Source: Pseudomonas sp. MM223 (GTDB lineage Bacteria > Pseudomonadota > Gammaproteobacteria > Pseudomonadales > Pseudomonadaceae). Taken from it: a stretch of DNA of 64,000 bases. Within the stretch, counting starts at the first letter, position 1; the number at the start of each line of letters is the position of its first letter. Location: contig OX352322.1 in the NCBI GenBank assembly GCA_947090765.1, positions 3,951,501 through 4,015,500 of the forward strand, read 5' to 3'. The translations under genes and the position numbers were made by a program. Of the stretch, positions 36,460-45,462 are shown piece by piece. The notes beneath the pieces are model-generated. The model had not been told where the DNA came from. It saw nothing but the letters and a program-made list of their open reading frames with translations, and searched no databases.

Positions 36460-37919
36460 CGTGGCTCCTGATCCTTTTTTTGAACTGCAAGCGCTGGGGA
36501 TGCCGCGTACTGCTGAAGCCGCTCAAATACCTCTGGCTCCCACGCACTGGCGGTGGTTTGCTGCATCGTTCGGGCAACGCTGGCGCACAGGTCCTGGGCT
36601 AGCCAGGACACACCCCGCGCAGCCAGCAGATCGGCGGCGATTACGGTGGTGTGGCAGCGCTCTCGGGGTGCCAGGAAACCCGCTTGCAGCGCTTGCAGCC
36701 TCAGGAGCACCGGCTCTACGCCAGCGGCTTCCAGCTGGCTGACCAGCTCCTCGCGCAGGCCACCAAACTCCTGGGGGGTGGTGCCTTGGTCAGAAGGCCC
36801 TTGCGTGCCTTTAAGCCAGGCCAGGCACTGGTCGTCGACAAATACCGTGCCGTCGCTGAAGCACAGTTGCTGTAGCGCCGGCATTCGCTGTACAAACCGG
36901 GCGGTCGCACAACGGATGGCTTCAGCCACCTCGCCCATCGCCAGCCGTGTGGCGATGGTCGAAGCCAGAAAGCTGCCTCGAACCCAGTAGGGGCAAGCCG
37001 TCACGCTCTTTTCAACGCGCAAAAGCAATGCGGGGTCAATCGCCGTGCTGGCGATGGCCTCTTCATAGACCCGCGTGATATCCAGCGGAACTGCCATCAA
37101 TTCCGTACGGTTGCCCTGCCTGGCTTGGGGAGCCGCCTGTATGTGCGCCCACAAACCAAAACGCCGTAATTGGTAGCCGGTGGCATCGTAAGGGTCCTGC
37201 TGGTTGATGAGTTCGGCCATGGCCAGCACGGCCCGCCGTGTCTCACGTTCATTGCCCATCGGCATGCGTGGCGTGGGAGTGGCAATGACGTCGGCCAGCG
37301 GTGCCGGTTTCATGCTTGCCGTCGGGGCCTTCGGCACGGCACCCTCGCCGACACCGCTGGCAAGCTCTATGTGCGTGCGCAGCAGGCGCTCCAGTTCGTC
37401 GAGTACAGCTGCCTCCAGCTGCGCCGCACCCTGTTGCTGCAGGTGCTTCAACGCCGCCTGCGCTGCCGCCGCATGGGTAGGGGTATAGGTAAAGCGGTCA
37501 AGGCGCGGTAGCGCCTCGGCCAAACGGTTGATTACCAGGCCAACCAGCTTGCGCTTACCCAGGAAGCCTTTCGGCCCAGGCTTGGGATGAGCAGGCTCCC
37601 AATAGCACTCGATCATGCCCGCCAGCAACGCCAAGGTGTGCCCCCAGCGCTCCCAGCAGCCACTGCGCAACCATGCGGCACTCAGGTGCGCAACGATCCG
37701 CAAGTGTTTGCACTGCTGGCTCAGGTACTGACGGGACGCTTCCTCGATGTAGACCCAGTCGATCGAGGCGTCTTGCAGCCCACCCAGCTTGACCATCTCC
37801 TGGTCAATGGCCTGGTAGGTTTCGTCCTCGACATCGAACAGGCCAGCCGGAGCGGCCGGATCAATCGGTGCGAGCAGCCGAGTGACCTCGTCCCCGGATA
37901 CCTGCGCTACCACCGGCAT
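36456..37919 (-). CDS. tssA: T6SS cap/assembly protein TssA (VasJ type)
   Basis: 487 residues. The N-terminal ImpA domain (about 10-150; LLAPIDPAAPAGLFDVEDE and the PKPGPKGFLGKRK segment) is followed by a proline-rich linker and a VasJ-type C-terminal region (about 260-480). TssA coordinates baseplate docking and sheath/tube growth. It overlaps tagO upstream by 13 bp and tssM downstream by 4 bp. Confidence 0.92.
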   Translation of the reverse strand: MPVVAQVSGDEVTRLLAPIDPAAPAGLFDVEDETYQAIDQEMVKLGGLQDASIDWVYIEEASRQYLSQQCKHLRIVAHLSAAWLRSGCWERWGHTLALLAGMIECYWEPAHPKPGPKGFLGKRKLVGLVINRLAEALPRLDRFTYTPTHAAAAQAALKHLQQQGAAQLEAAVLDELERLLRTHIELASGVGEGAVPKAPTASMKPAPLADVIATPTPRMPMGNERETRRAVLAMAELINQQDPYDATGYQLRRFGLWAHIQAAPQARQGNRTELMAVPLDITRVYEEAIASTAIDPALLLRVEKSVTACPYWVRGSFLASTIATRLAMGEVAEAIRCATARFVQRMPALQQLCFSDGTVFVDDQCLAWLKGTQGPSDQGTTPQEFGGLREELVSQLEAAGVEPVLLRLQALQAGFLAPRERCHTTVIAADLLAARGVSWLAQDLCASVARTMQQTTASAWEPEVFERLQQYAASPALAVQKKDQEPR

Positions 37920-38557
37920 GTGCTGCGCGCCTGGCTGATCAAAGGGGCCAGGCCTTGTGCATCGAAGGTCAGCCCGTCAACCTCTCCGTGATCACTCACA
38001 ACCTCGATACGCTGAGCACCGATCAGCTTCCTGATCTGCTCGATCGCCGGCAGGCCCCGCCCGGCATCCAGCACCTGGCCATTCTCCATTACTTGCCAGG
38101 ACGTCTCACGGGTAGACCAGCCCTCCCCGGCCAGCCGTACCTTGACCCAACTTGCCTCGAGCGGGCGTCTGGCAATCAGCTGTAGCCGGGAGATGGCCTG
38201 GATGCAACTGATCGCCATGTACGCAGGTTCATCACCCGATGCTATGGCGGGTGCCGAAATCACCAACGCTGGTGCGCCTGCACCGTCCTGAGCCTGGCTG
38301 CCGATGCGAAACGTCAGGTCGTCCGGTGCCCGTGCAGCTTCATTCGCCATCACGCGCAGCACACTGGGGGCCTGCTGCTCCGGTGCAGACCACTGCCATT
38401 TTGTCGTGTACGCCGGGGTACCTGCAGCCTGATCGAAACAGGCCAGCCGCTCGACGTTGGACACGATCCGGGGGCAGTCCCGCGTGGGGCCCGCCAGCAC
38501 CGGTTGCAAACAAAACAGCAACGAGAGACCGGCGCCGTATGCACAGCGGTTAATCAT
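37907..38557 (-). CDS. tagO: T6SS-associated protein TagO (VasI-like)
   Basis: 216 residues with an N-terminal signal peptide (about 1-22, ending LAGP). A mature region with CPRIVSNVERLACFDQAAG is the hallmark N-terminal segment of VasI/TagO proteins; its two cysteines could form a disulfide. The rest resembles the beta-rich VasI domain. Its exact function is not settled. In V. cholerae vasI also precedes the tssA and tssM genes. It is the first gene of the leftward operon, facing the AT-rich divergent promoter region. Confidence 0.85.
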   Translation of the reverse strand: MINRCAYGAGLSLLFCLQPVLAGPTRDCPRIVSNVERLACFDQAAGTPAYTTKWQWSAPEQQAPSVLRVMANEAARAPDDLTFRIGSQAQDGAGAPALVISAPAIASGDEPAYMAISCIQAISRLQLIARRPLEASWVKVRLAGEGWSTRETSWQVMENGQVLDAGRGLPAIEQIRKLIGAQRIEVVSDHGEVDGLTFDAQGLAPLISQARSTCRW

Positions 38558-38883
38558 CCTGAATTTACTCTCTGAAATAGTACAAACGATCTATATGACC
38601 GCACGAAACTTCCTACAAACAAATACCAAAAAACATATACACATGCAGCCAACTTTGGCAAAACCAGCAGAAGCCTAATACATAGATCCAAATGCACACA
38701 AATAAATATTCACTTACATCTTAATGCTCGACCATGGAGCAGTTTTCCATGCATGGTTTTTAAAGGAACAAGTAATACACCCCATCAAATAAACATATGT
38801 AAGAAGCTTCCTACAAGACCAACAGCAATATTAAACACGCTCACATTCAAACATCCTACAAACCAACAGGGAGTTACATACCG
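38558..38883. promoter_or_regulatory. AT-rich divergent promoter region of the T6SS
   Basis: 326 bp without a gene, much richer in A/T than the coding flanks. It separates tagO (left) and tssB (right) and must hold both promoters. TTCCTACAA occurs at 38610-38618 and 38808-38816, with a CATCCTACAA variant at 38852-38861. CATGGA-N7-TCCATG (38733-38751) is a small inverted repeat followed by a T-run. A TTGGCA near 38656 with TAATAC 15 bases later is a weak promoter match. The composition is what MvaT/TurA-type silencers prefer; that is inference. Confidence 0.5.
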
Positions 38884-39387
38884 ATGTCTAAAAATACGGG
38901 ATCTGTCGCACCCAAAGAGCGCGTCAATATCAAGTATGTTCCCGCTACCAGCGATGAGCAGGCTGAGGTTGAGCTGCCCCACAAAATGCTGGTTTTGGGC
39001 GACTTCGGCTTGGGTGACGGCCGTGCGCTTGAGGACCGCCAAGTCATGCGCATCGATAAACACACCTTCAACAGCGTGTTGAACGACGCCAACGTGAGCC
39101 TGGACGTGTCTGTGCCGTCCAGGCTCAGCAACGCCCCTGATGCCGAGCTGGCGGTGCACTTGCAGTTCAGGTCCATCAACGATTTCGGGCCGGACCGGAT
39201 CGCGCGCCAGATGCCCGAGCTGAACAAGCTGCTGGAGCTGCGTGAAGCGCTGGTCGCCCTGAAAGGCCCGCTGGGCAACGTCCCCGCCTTCCGCAAGCAA
39301 CTGCAGCACCTGCTTAACAACGAGCAGGCCCGCAAGCAGCTTGCCCAAGAACTGGACCTGGTGCTTGAGGCGCCAGAAAAAGACTGA
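38884..39387 (+). CDS. tssB: T6SS contractile sheath small subunit TssB (VipA)
   Basis: 167 residues. The conserved core includes NIKYVPATSDEQAEVELPHKMLVLGDF and LQFRSINDFGPDRIARQMPEL, followed by a C-terminal helix. It pairs with TssC to build the contractile sheath. GGGAG lies upstream of the ATG. It is the first gene of the rightward T6SS operon, 17 bp ahead of tssC. Confidence 0.95.
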   Translation: MSKNTGSVAPKERVNIKYVPATSDEQAEVELPHKMLVLGDFGLGDGRALEDRQVMRIDKHTFNSVLNDANVSLDVSVPSRLSNAPDAELAVHLQFRSINDFGPDRIARQMPELNKLLELREALVALKGPLGNVPAFRKQLQHLLNNEQARKQLAQELDLVLEAPEKD

Positions 39388-39404
39388 GACAACGGAGCGT
39401 CCCC

Positions 39405-40892
39405 ATGCCTAAACCAAACAGCACCACCCTCACCGCAGACGCAACAAGCACGTTGGGCAATGCCACCTTGCTCGACCAGATCATGGCAGAAACCAAACTG
39501 GTACCCACTCAAGAGGGCTATCAGGTTGCCCGCCAGGGTGTATCTGCCTTTATCGCCGAAATTCTTAAAAGCAACGACCCCGATCAACTGGTCAACAAGC
39601 ACCGGGCTGACCAGATGATTGCCGAGATCGACCGGGTACTCGGTAAACAGATGGATGCCATCCTGCATCAGCCAGCGTTCCAGCAGCTTGAATCATCATG
39701 GCGCAGCCTGAAACTTCTGGTCGACCGCACGGACTTCAGGGAGAACATCAAGCTCGAAGTCTTGCATGCGAGTAAAGAGGACCTGCTGGACGACTTTGAG
39801 AATGCTGCGGACATTACCTGCAGCGGTATCTACAAACATGTTTACACCGCCGGTTACGGCCAATTCGGGGGAGAGCCGATTGCGGCCATGGTTGGCAACT
39901 ACAACTTCGGCCCCTCGTCCCCTGATATCAAGCTGCTGAGTTACATGGCATCCGTTGGCGCCATGTCCCATGCGCCTTTTCTGGCCGCACCCGCCCCCGA
40001 GTTCTTCAATCTGAGCAGTTTCGAGGAGCTGCCTAACCTCAAGGAAATAAAAGACCTCTTCGCCGGCCCACGGCATGCCAAGTGGCGTGCTTTTCGTGAA
40101 AGCGAAGACGCCCGTCACGTTGCCCTGGCCGGGCCGCGCTTCATGCTTCGCTCCGCTTACCATCCGCAGGAGCAGCCGATAGCGAGCTTCAACTACGACG
40201 AGGACATCGCCGGGCAGCACGACAACTACCTGTGGGGTAGTTCTGCCTTTCTGTTAGCCAGCTGCATCAATGACAGTTTTGCCCGCTACCGCTGGTGCCC
40301 GAACATAATCGGCCCTCAATCGGGCGGTGCCGTTGAAGACTTGCCGGTCCACCTGTACGAGTCCCTGGGCCAATTGCAGGCCAAGATTCCCACCGAGGTG
40401 CTGATATCCGACCGCAAGGAATTCGAATTGGCCGAAGAGGGCTTTATCGCCCTGACCATGCGCAAAGACAGCGACAACGCCGCGTTCTTTTCGGCCAACT
40501 CGGTGCAAAAGCCCAAGAGCTTCCCGAAAACCCCCGAGGGGCTGCTGGCACAGACCAACTACAAACTGGGCACCCAGTTGCCTTACCTGTTCGTCGTCAA
40601 CCGGCTGGCTCACTACATCAAAGTGCTGCAGCGCGAGCAGATCGGCAGCTGGAAAGAGCGCCGAGACCTTGAGTCCGAGCTGAACAAATGGATCAAACAG
40701 TACGTTGCCGACCAAGAGAACCCGTCTGCCGACGTTCGCAGCCGCCGGCCGCTGCGTGCCGCCAGCATTGAGGTCTCGGATGTTGCCGGTGACCCGGGCT
40801 GGTATCAGGTCTCACTCGCCGTTCGCCCGCACTTCAAGTACATGGGCGCGAATTTCGAAATTTCCCTGGTCGGGCGGCTCGATACGCAATGA
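39405..40892 (+). CDS. tssC: T6SS contractile sheath large subunit TssC (VipB)
   Basis: 495 residues, the usual length. Recognisable blocks include LESSWRSLKLLVDRTDF, the GEPIAAMVGNYNFGPSSPDIKLL segment, LPYLFVVNRLAHYIKVLQREQIG and the C-terminal PHFKYMGANFEISLVGRLD. It forms the sheath with TssB; contraction drives the Hcp tube. GGAG lies 7-8 bases before the ATG, and the stop overlaps tssE as ATGA. Confidence 0.96.
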   Translation: MPKPNSTTLTADATSTLGNATLLDQIMAETKLVPTQEGYQVARQGVSAFIAEILKSNDPDQLVNKHRADQMIAEIDRVLGKQMDAILHQPAFQQLESSWRSLKLLVDRTDFRENIKLEVLHASKEDLLDDFENAADITCSGIYKHVYTAGYGQFGGEPIAAMVGNYNFGPSSPDIKLLSYMASVGAMSHAPFLAAPAPEFFNLSSFEELPNLKEIKDLFAGPRHAKWRAFRESEDARHVALAGPRFMLRSAYHPQEQPIASFNYDEDIAGQHDNYLWGSSAFLLASCINDSFARYRWCPNIIGPQSGGAVEDLPVHLYESLGQLQAKIPTEVLISDRKEFELAEEGFIALTMRKDSDNAAFFSANSVQKPKSFPKTPEGLLAQTNYKLGTQLPYLFVVNRLAHYIKVLQREQIGSWKERRDLESELNKWIKQYVADQENPSADVRSRRPLRAASIEVSDVAGDPGWYQVSLAVRPHFKYMGANFEISLVGRLDTQ

Positions 40893-41299
40893 GTTGTCTT
40901 TTTGATCGTTTGATGCTGGACCAGTGCACCAGCCGGGAGGCCTCCCGACGGGAGAACGCTGCCCACAAGTTCGCCGGCATCAAGCGCCACCTCGAAACGC
41001 TGCTCAATGCCCGCCAGGGGTGCTCTCAGAGCAGCCCTGAGCTGGGCCTGCGCGACTTCAACGGTCATGACGTGAACAACGGCGACTTGCTTGTACAGGT
41101 GAGCGCGGATATCCGCCGCACCCTCCAGCGCTTCGAGCCTCGCATACAGGTGCGCACGCTCAAAGCAGTGCCCGATACCCATGCCCCGCTAGAGCTGCAT
41201 TTCAGGCTGAACTGCCTGGTACAGGTCAACAACCACGCAGAGCAGCTGCAACTTGAGCTGCTGGTCAACGGGCACAACCGCTACACCCGAGTGAGGTGA
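40889..41299 (+). CDS. tssE: T6SS baseplate protein TssE (gp25-like)
   Basis: 136 residues. The gp25 lysozyme-like baseplate fold is indicated by SLFDRL-type opening residues (SCLFDRLM), the IKRHLETLLNARQG helix, LGLRDF and the closing basic strand. It links the baseplate wedge to the sheath. It is coupled to tssC by a 4-bp overlap and followed 3 bp later by tssF. Confidence 0.92.
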   Translation: MSCLFDRLMLDQCTSREASRRENAAHKFAGIKRHLETLLNARQGCSQSSPELGLRDFNGHDVNNGDLLVQVSADIRRTLQRFEPRIQVRTLKAVPDTHAPLELHFRLNCLVQVNNHAEQLQLELLVNGHNRYTRVR

Positions 41300-41302
41300 C
41301 CG

Positions 41303-43069
41303 ATGTCACTGAAAGACAGTTTCAGCGAAGAACTGCGTTACCTGCACGAACTCGGGAACGACTTCGCCAAAGACAACCCACAACTCGCCCGACTGCTTGG
41401 CAAAGGTGCCAGCGACCCCGATGTGGAGCGCCTGATGGAAGCCTTTGCGTTCCTGACCGCCAAGCTACGGCTCAAACTGGAAGATGACCTGCCAGAGCTG
41501 ACCCATCCCATGCTGCAGTTGCTGTGGCCCAACTACCTGCGGCCCCTCCCCAGCGCGACGATTATCCAGTTCACCCCGATCAAGCAATCCCTCAGCCAGT
41601 CACAGCACATTCCAAAGGGGTCGAAACTGTTCTCGAAACCGGTCGACGGCGTGGCCTGCGAGTTTCGCACCTGCACAGCGGTCAACATTCATCCATTCGA
41701 AATCGACACGGTGTGCGCCACCGAGACTCTCGACAGCTCTGCAGTCTGCATCGGCCTTCGAACACTGGTCGAACGCCCGTTGAACAGCTTGGGCTGTACC
41801 AGCCTCGACTTTTACCTCGCTGGCGATACCCTGACTGCACGCACGCTTTACCTGTGGGTTTCGCAATACCTCAAGCATGTCAGCGTCACCATCAATGGCG
41901 AGGTTCGTCGGCTGCCGGCAAACAGCATCGCGTTCCCAGGGTTCAGCCCCGACGACGCCTTGCTGCCTTACCCGCAAAACGTCTTTGATGGCTACCGGAT
42001 CCTGCAGGAATACTTCGCCTTTCCCCAGCGATTCCACTTCTTCAGCGTGACCGGGCTGGAAAGAATATGGCCCGCTCACCACAGCCAGCAGGTAAGCCTC
42101 GAGTTTCACTTCACACGCCAGCTACCCGACTCGCTGCGTGTCGGCAGGGCAGATTTCGACCTGTTCTGCGCACCTGCGGTCAACCTGTTCCAGCACAGCG
42201 CCGAGCCTATCGACCTGTCTGGCGAGGACGCGCTAGTTCCACTGAAGCCCAAGGGCAAAGAGCCTTACGGGTACGAAATATTCAGTGTCGACCAGGTCAT
42301 CAGCACCCGAACGACGACAAACGGGAACATCGGTGAACACCTGCGAACCTTCCGGCCGTTCGAGTCGTTCGCCCATGAAATCGAGCACGTTCAAGGGCGC
42401 ACCGCGCTGTACTACCGCTGCCAGCTGGAAGAGAGCCTGCACGGCGATGGCGTCACGCACCGAATCGCCTTCGTCCGCGCCGACGCCAACAGCTACATCG
42501 GCGAACTGGAAACCGCGTCCATCGACCTGACCTGCACCAATCGGAACCTGCCGCTGGCGCTTGGCATCGATGACATCAACGTCCTGACCGAACTCACGCC
42601 CCCGCTGGCCACCTACACCAACCTCTGTAAACCCACCCGTCCCTGCCGCCCGGTGCTGGACGGCCAGTTGCAGTGGGCATTGATCTCAAACATGTCGCTC
42701 AACTACCTGTCCCTGCTCTCGGTAGAGCCGCTGAAGGCAGTGATACGCACCTACGACTTCATGGCCCTGCACGACATCCAGCAGGCCCGCACCACCCGTA
42801 AACGCCTGGACGGCATACACGACATTCACACACAACCCATGGATTGGCTGATCAAGGGGCAGCCCATTCGTGGCCTGCACAGCCGGCTGAAACTGGACCA
42901 GGCGGCCTTCCTCTGCGAAGGCGACTTGTACCTGTTCGGCTGTGTGCTCGCCCACTTCTTCGCCCTGTACGCCAGCATCAATTCCTTCCATCAGCTGGAA
43001 GTGATCAACACCACCAACAACGAGCACTACACATGGCCAATACAGACCGGCAAGCAACCGCTGATCTAG
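41303..43069 (+). CDS. tssF: T6SS baseplate protein TssF
   Basis: 588 residues. The N-terminus (SFSEELRYLHELGNDFAKDNPQLA, then LTHPMLQLLWPNYLRPLPS) is the TssF signature, and the CEGDLYLFGCVLAHFFALYASINSF block near the C-terminus is also typical. Two TssF with one TssG form the wedge that docks on TssK. Its end overlaps tssG by 37 bp in another frame. Confidence 0.95.
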   Translation: MSLKDSFSEELRYLHELGNDFAKDNPQLARLLGKGASDPDVERLMEAFAFLTAKLRLKLEDDLPELTHPMLQLLWPNYLRPLPSATIIQFTPIKQSLSQSQHIPKGSKLFSKPVDGVACEFRTCTAVNIHPFEIDTVCATETLDSSAVCIGLRTLVERPLNSLGCTSLDFYLAGDTLTARTLYLWVSQYLKHVSVTINGEVRRLPANSIAFPGFSPDDALLPYPQNVFDGYRILQEYFAFPQRFHFFSVTGLERIWPAHHSQQVSLEFHFTRQLPDSLRVGRADFDLFCAPAVNLFQHSAEPIDLSGEDALVPLKPKGKEPYGYEIFSVDQVISTRTTTNGNIGEHLRTFRPFESFAHEIEHVQGRTALYYRCQLEESLHGDGVTHRIAFVRADANSYIGELETASIDLTCTNRNLPLALGIDDINVLTELTPPLATYTNLCKPTRPCRPVLDGQLQWALISNMSLNYLSLLSVEPLKAVIRTYDFMALHDIQQARTTRKRLDGIHDIHTQPMDWLIKGQPIRGLHSRLKLDQAAFLCEGDLYLFGCVLAHFFALYASINSFHQLEVINTTNNEHYTWPIQTGKQPLI

Positions 43070-44049
43070 CCGATAAACTGCTCTGTGAAGCGCACCAGTA
43101 CAACTTCTTCCAGTTGCTGGAGCGGCTGCACGGGCTGCATGGCGATGACCTTGAACCTCGTTGGCCGGACGAGGCTACCCGGCTGCGCGTGCGCCTGGCC
43201 TGCGACCCACGGCTGACCTTCCCCGTTTCGGACGTGTACAAAGCCCAGCGCATGCCCGCTGAGGAAGAACGCTACCGAGTCGTTGCCACATTCCTCGGTT
43301 TACACGGCACCGATTCGCCATTGCCCACCTATTACCTGGAGCAGGTGGCCTACGAACATGCGCAGGGCATCGGTGTACGGCCGGCCTTCTTCGACTTTTT
43401 CAACCACTACTTGCTCAGCCTGTTGCACCGTGTCTGGCGCAAGTACCGCTACTACATCCGTTTCCAGCCGGGTGCCACTGACGGGTTTTCGCAGTACGTG
43501 TTTGCCCTGCTGGGGCTTAACGACAAGCAGTTGCGAGGCGATACGCCACTGCCCTGGAGCCGCCTGCTCAGTTTTGCCGGCGTGATTGCCAGCCGCAGCC
43601 GTGCGCCGGGCACCGTGGCCGGCATCATTGCGCACTGCTTCGATCTCAAGCATGTGCAGATCCGCGAATTCGAGACACGCACGGTACCCACTGCGGCCAA
43701 GCAGCTGGTAAGCCTGGGCCGAACCAACGGCCAGCTGGGCAGCACGTTCATGGTCGGCAGCCGCACGCGCACCCGCAGCAGCAAGTTCACCATCGTGATC
43801 AGTGAGCTTGACCAGGCGCAGCTGCTGGATTTACTGCCCAGGGGCATCAACTTCGACCGTTTGCGCGCGCTGATCGACTTTCTGCTGCGTGACGGGCTGG
43901 CCTACGACCTTGAGCTGCGCCTGAAGCAGAACGCATTGTCGCCCTTCTGCTTGCACCGTAGCCAGGGCGCATACCTGGGCTGGACCAGCTTCATCGATGA
44001 CCGGCATCGCCAGACCAGCCCCGTAGTGCGGTTCAGGGGGCGGTCATGA
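43033..44049 (+). CDS. tssG: T6SS baseplate protein TssG
   Basis: 338 residues from ATG 43033; the frame is open from 42844 but that part is antiparallel noise inside tssF. Family features are the AHQYNFFQLLERL opening, FPVSDV, the VATFLGLHGTDSPLPTYYLE block and the LGWTSFI ending. It bridges TssE, TssF and TssK in the baseplate. Its stop overlaps the start of the frameshifted FHA gene by 4 bp. Confidence 0.94.
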   Translation: MANTDRQATADLADKLLCEAHQYNFFQLLERLHGLHGDDLEPRWPDEATRLRVRLACDPRLTFPVSDVYKAQRMPAEEERYRVVATFLGLHGTDSPLPTYYLEQVAYEHAQGIGVRPAFFDFFNHYLLSLLHRVWRKYRYYIRFQPGATDGFSQYVFALLGLNDKQLRGDTPLPWSRLLSFAGVIASRSRAPGTVAGIIAHCFDLKHVQIREFETRTVPTAAKQLVSLGRTNGQLGSTFMVGSRTRTRSSKFTIVISELDQAQLLDLLPRGINFDRLRALIDFLLRDGLAYDLELRLKQNALSPFCLHRSQGAYLGWTSFIDDRHRQTSPVVRFRGRS

Positions 44050-44613
44050 GCATATTGACCTTGAGCATCACCAACCTCGGCCAGCTGCGACATGACGTAA
44101 CAACCCGGCACCGGTTCGATTGCAAGGGCGGCACCATCGGCAGCGGGCAGGCTAGCTGGCGCTCAATGACCGCAATCAGACCATTGCGCCCATCCACTGC
44201 GAAATCCGCTGGATCGAAGGCAGCTTCTGCGTAATTGACCACTGCCACCGCACCTACCTCAATGACAGTGCCACCAGCCTGGGGGCCCTCCCACCCAGGC
44301 GGCTGCTTGAAGGCGACCAGCTTCGTATTGGCGTTTATCGGCTACGGGTTCAGTACGCCCAGGATCACGCCAGCGGGCGTTCGCTGGAAGACCTGTTTAA
44401 CCCCGAGCGCAGGGTACTCGACCGTCTGATAGCCGAGCAGCCCGTCAACCCTTGGCCGCTCAACCCGTCCCCCCTCAACCGGCAGCCGATATCTGCTCGG
44501 TCTTTGAACCCGTCATGGGCAACGACCCCTTGGCAGCGCTGGACTCAGCAGCGGGTGCAGGGGGATTGGCAGAAAACCCACTGCAACGGCTGATTGCCGG
44601 AGAACGCCCATGA
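44046..44613 (+). pseudogene. FHA-domain T6SS protein (VasC/TagH-like) with two frameshifts
   Basis: The frame from ATG 44046 gives an FHA-like start (LTLSITNLGQL, then GGTIGSGQASW) and stops at 44235. The same protein continues one frame back from about 44160 (NDRNQTIAPIHCEIRW, TYLNDSATSLG, LLEGDQLRIGVYRLRV), and again one frame back from about 44470 (DICSVFEPVMGND, AENPLQRLIAGERP), ending with a stop that overlaps tssJ as ATGA. Each shift equals one missing base: the first in CGC(C)TCAATGAC, the second in the run of six C near 44468-44474. Position and content match vasC of V. cholerae. Either a true pseudogene or two sequencing errors. Confidence 0.8.
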
Positions 44614-45407
44614 TTCGCCAATCTTTCCTGATCGCGCCCCTGCTGGTGGCATTGCTCGGGCTGCCCGGCTGCACCTCCCTGAGCAGAATGAGCCAGGTAG
44701 TCATGGACCACTCGTTGCCCATCGGGCCGCCCAAGGATCACCCGACCGAAGTCGCGTTCAGCATCAATGCCAGCCCTACCCTCAACGGCAATCCTAACAG
44801 CCTTGTCTTAGCAACCGAAGCAGACACCGCCCTGGAGCCAAGCCCTTACGCCGTAAGCCTGAGTGCCGGCGACCCTTATGCATTGACCGAAAAGATCGGG
44901 GCCCTGTTCGAGTACCTGCAAGCGCAGTTTCCAGCCATGTCCCCCGTCGAAGTGGACGAACAGGACGACAGCGATCCGGCTCGCTCCCCCCTGGAAGAAA
45001 GCGCCCCGGGCAGCTACGACGACGCAACGGTGGTGCTGACCTTGCCGCGCACCACAACGATGGCCACAGAACCGGTTGCCACCCCCATGGCGATCAAGAT
45101 CCTGCAACTGCGCGACGACTCACTTTTACGCAACACCGTGTACCAACTGCTGGACGAGGACCCAGCCAAGGTACTGCGCAGTACCTACATCCGTGATGAC
45201 GACTACCTGCTGCGCCCAGGCCAGTTCAAGTACATCCCGTTCGCGGCCATCCACGCCGAAACGCGCTTCGTCGCGGTGATTGGCGACTACCGAGGCCATG
45301 AGAACGCCAGCTGGCGACAAGTGCTGCGCATTCCGCCGCGTGGCCGCCAGATCATGCTGTCGGTGTTGGTCAACGACACGCACATCGTGCTCAAGGAAGA
45401 AGACTGA
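44610..45407 (+). CDS. tssJ: T6SS outer-membrane lipoprotein TssJ, enlarged
   Basis: 265 residues. A type II signal peptide with lipobox LPGC (Cys21) is followed by the TssJ transthyretin-like fold: VAFSINASPTLN early, and LRPGQFKYIPFAAIHAETRFVAVIGDYR late. Typical TssJ proteins have about 160-180 residues. The extra length is an acidic, serine/proline-rich insertion in the middle, roughly residues 70-150. It anchors TssM to the outer membrane. It starts within the end of the FHA gene (ATGA). Confidence 0.88.
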   Translation: MIRQSFLIAPLLVALLGLPGCTSLSRMSQVVMDHSLPIGPPKDHPTEVAFSINASPTLNGNPNSLVLATEADTALEPSPYAVSLSAGDPYALTEKIGALFEYLQAQFPAMSPVEVDEQDDSDPARSPLEESAPGSYDDATVVLTLPRTTTMATEPVATPMAIKILQLRDDSLLRNTVYQLLDEDPAKVLRSTYIRDDDYLLRPGQFKYIPFAAIHAETRFVAVIGDYRGHENASWRQVLRIPPRGRQIMLSVLVNDTHIVLKEED

Positions 45408-45462
45408 TGGCGCCCCTTCACCCTTTGCCCTTTCTGCTTACTCACGCTGACACGGAGCGCCC

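Noticed and set aside
38733..38760. Small inverted repeat with T-run as an intrinsic terminator upstream of tssB
   Set aside because: A stem of only six A/T-containing base pairs in an AT-rich promoter region, with no gene upstream in that direction to terminate.
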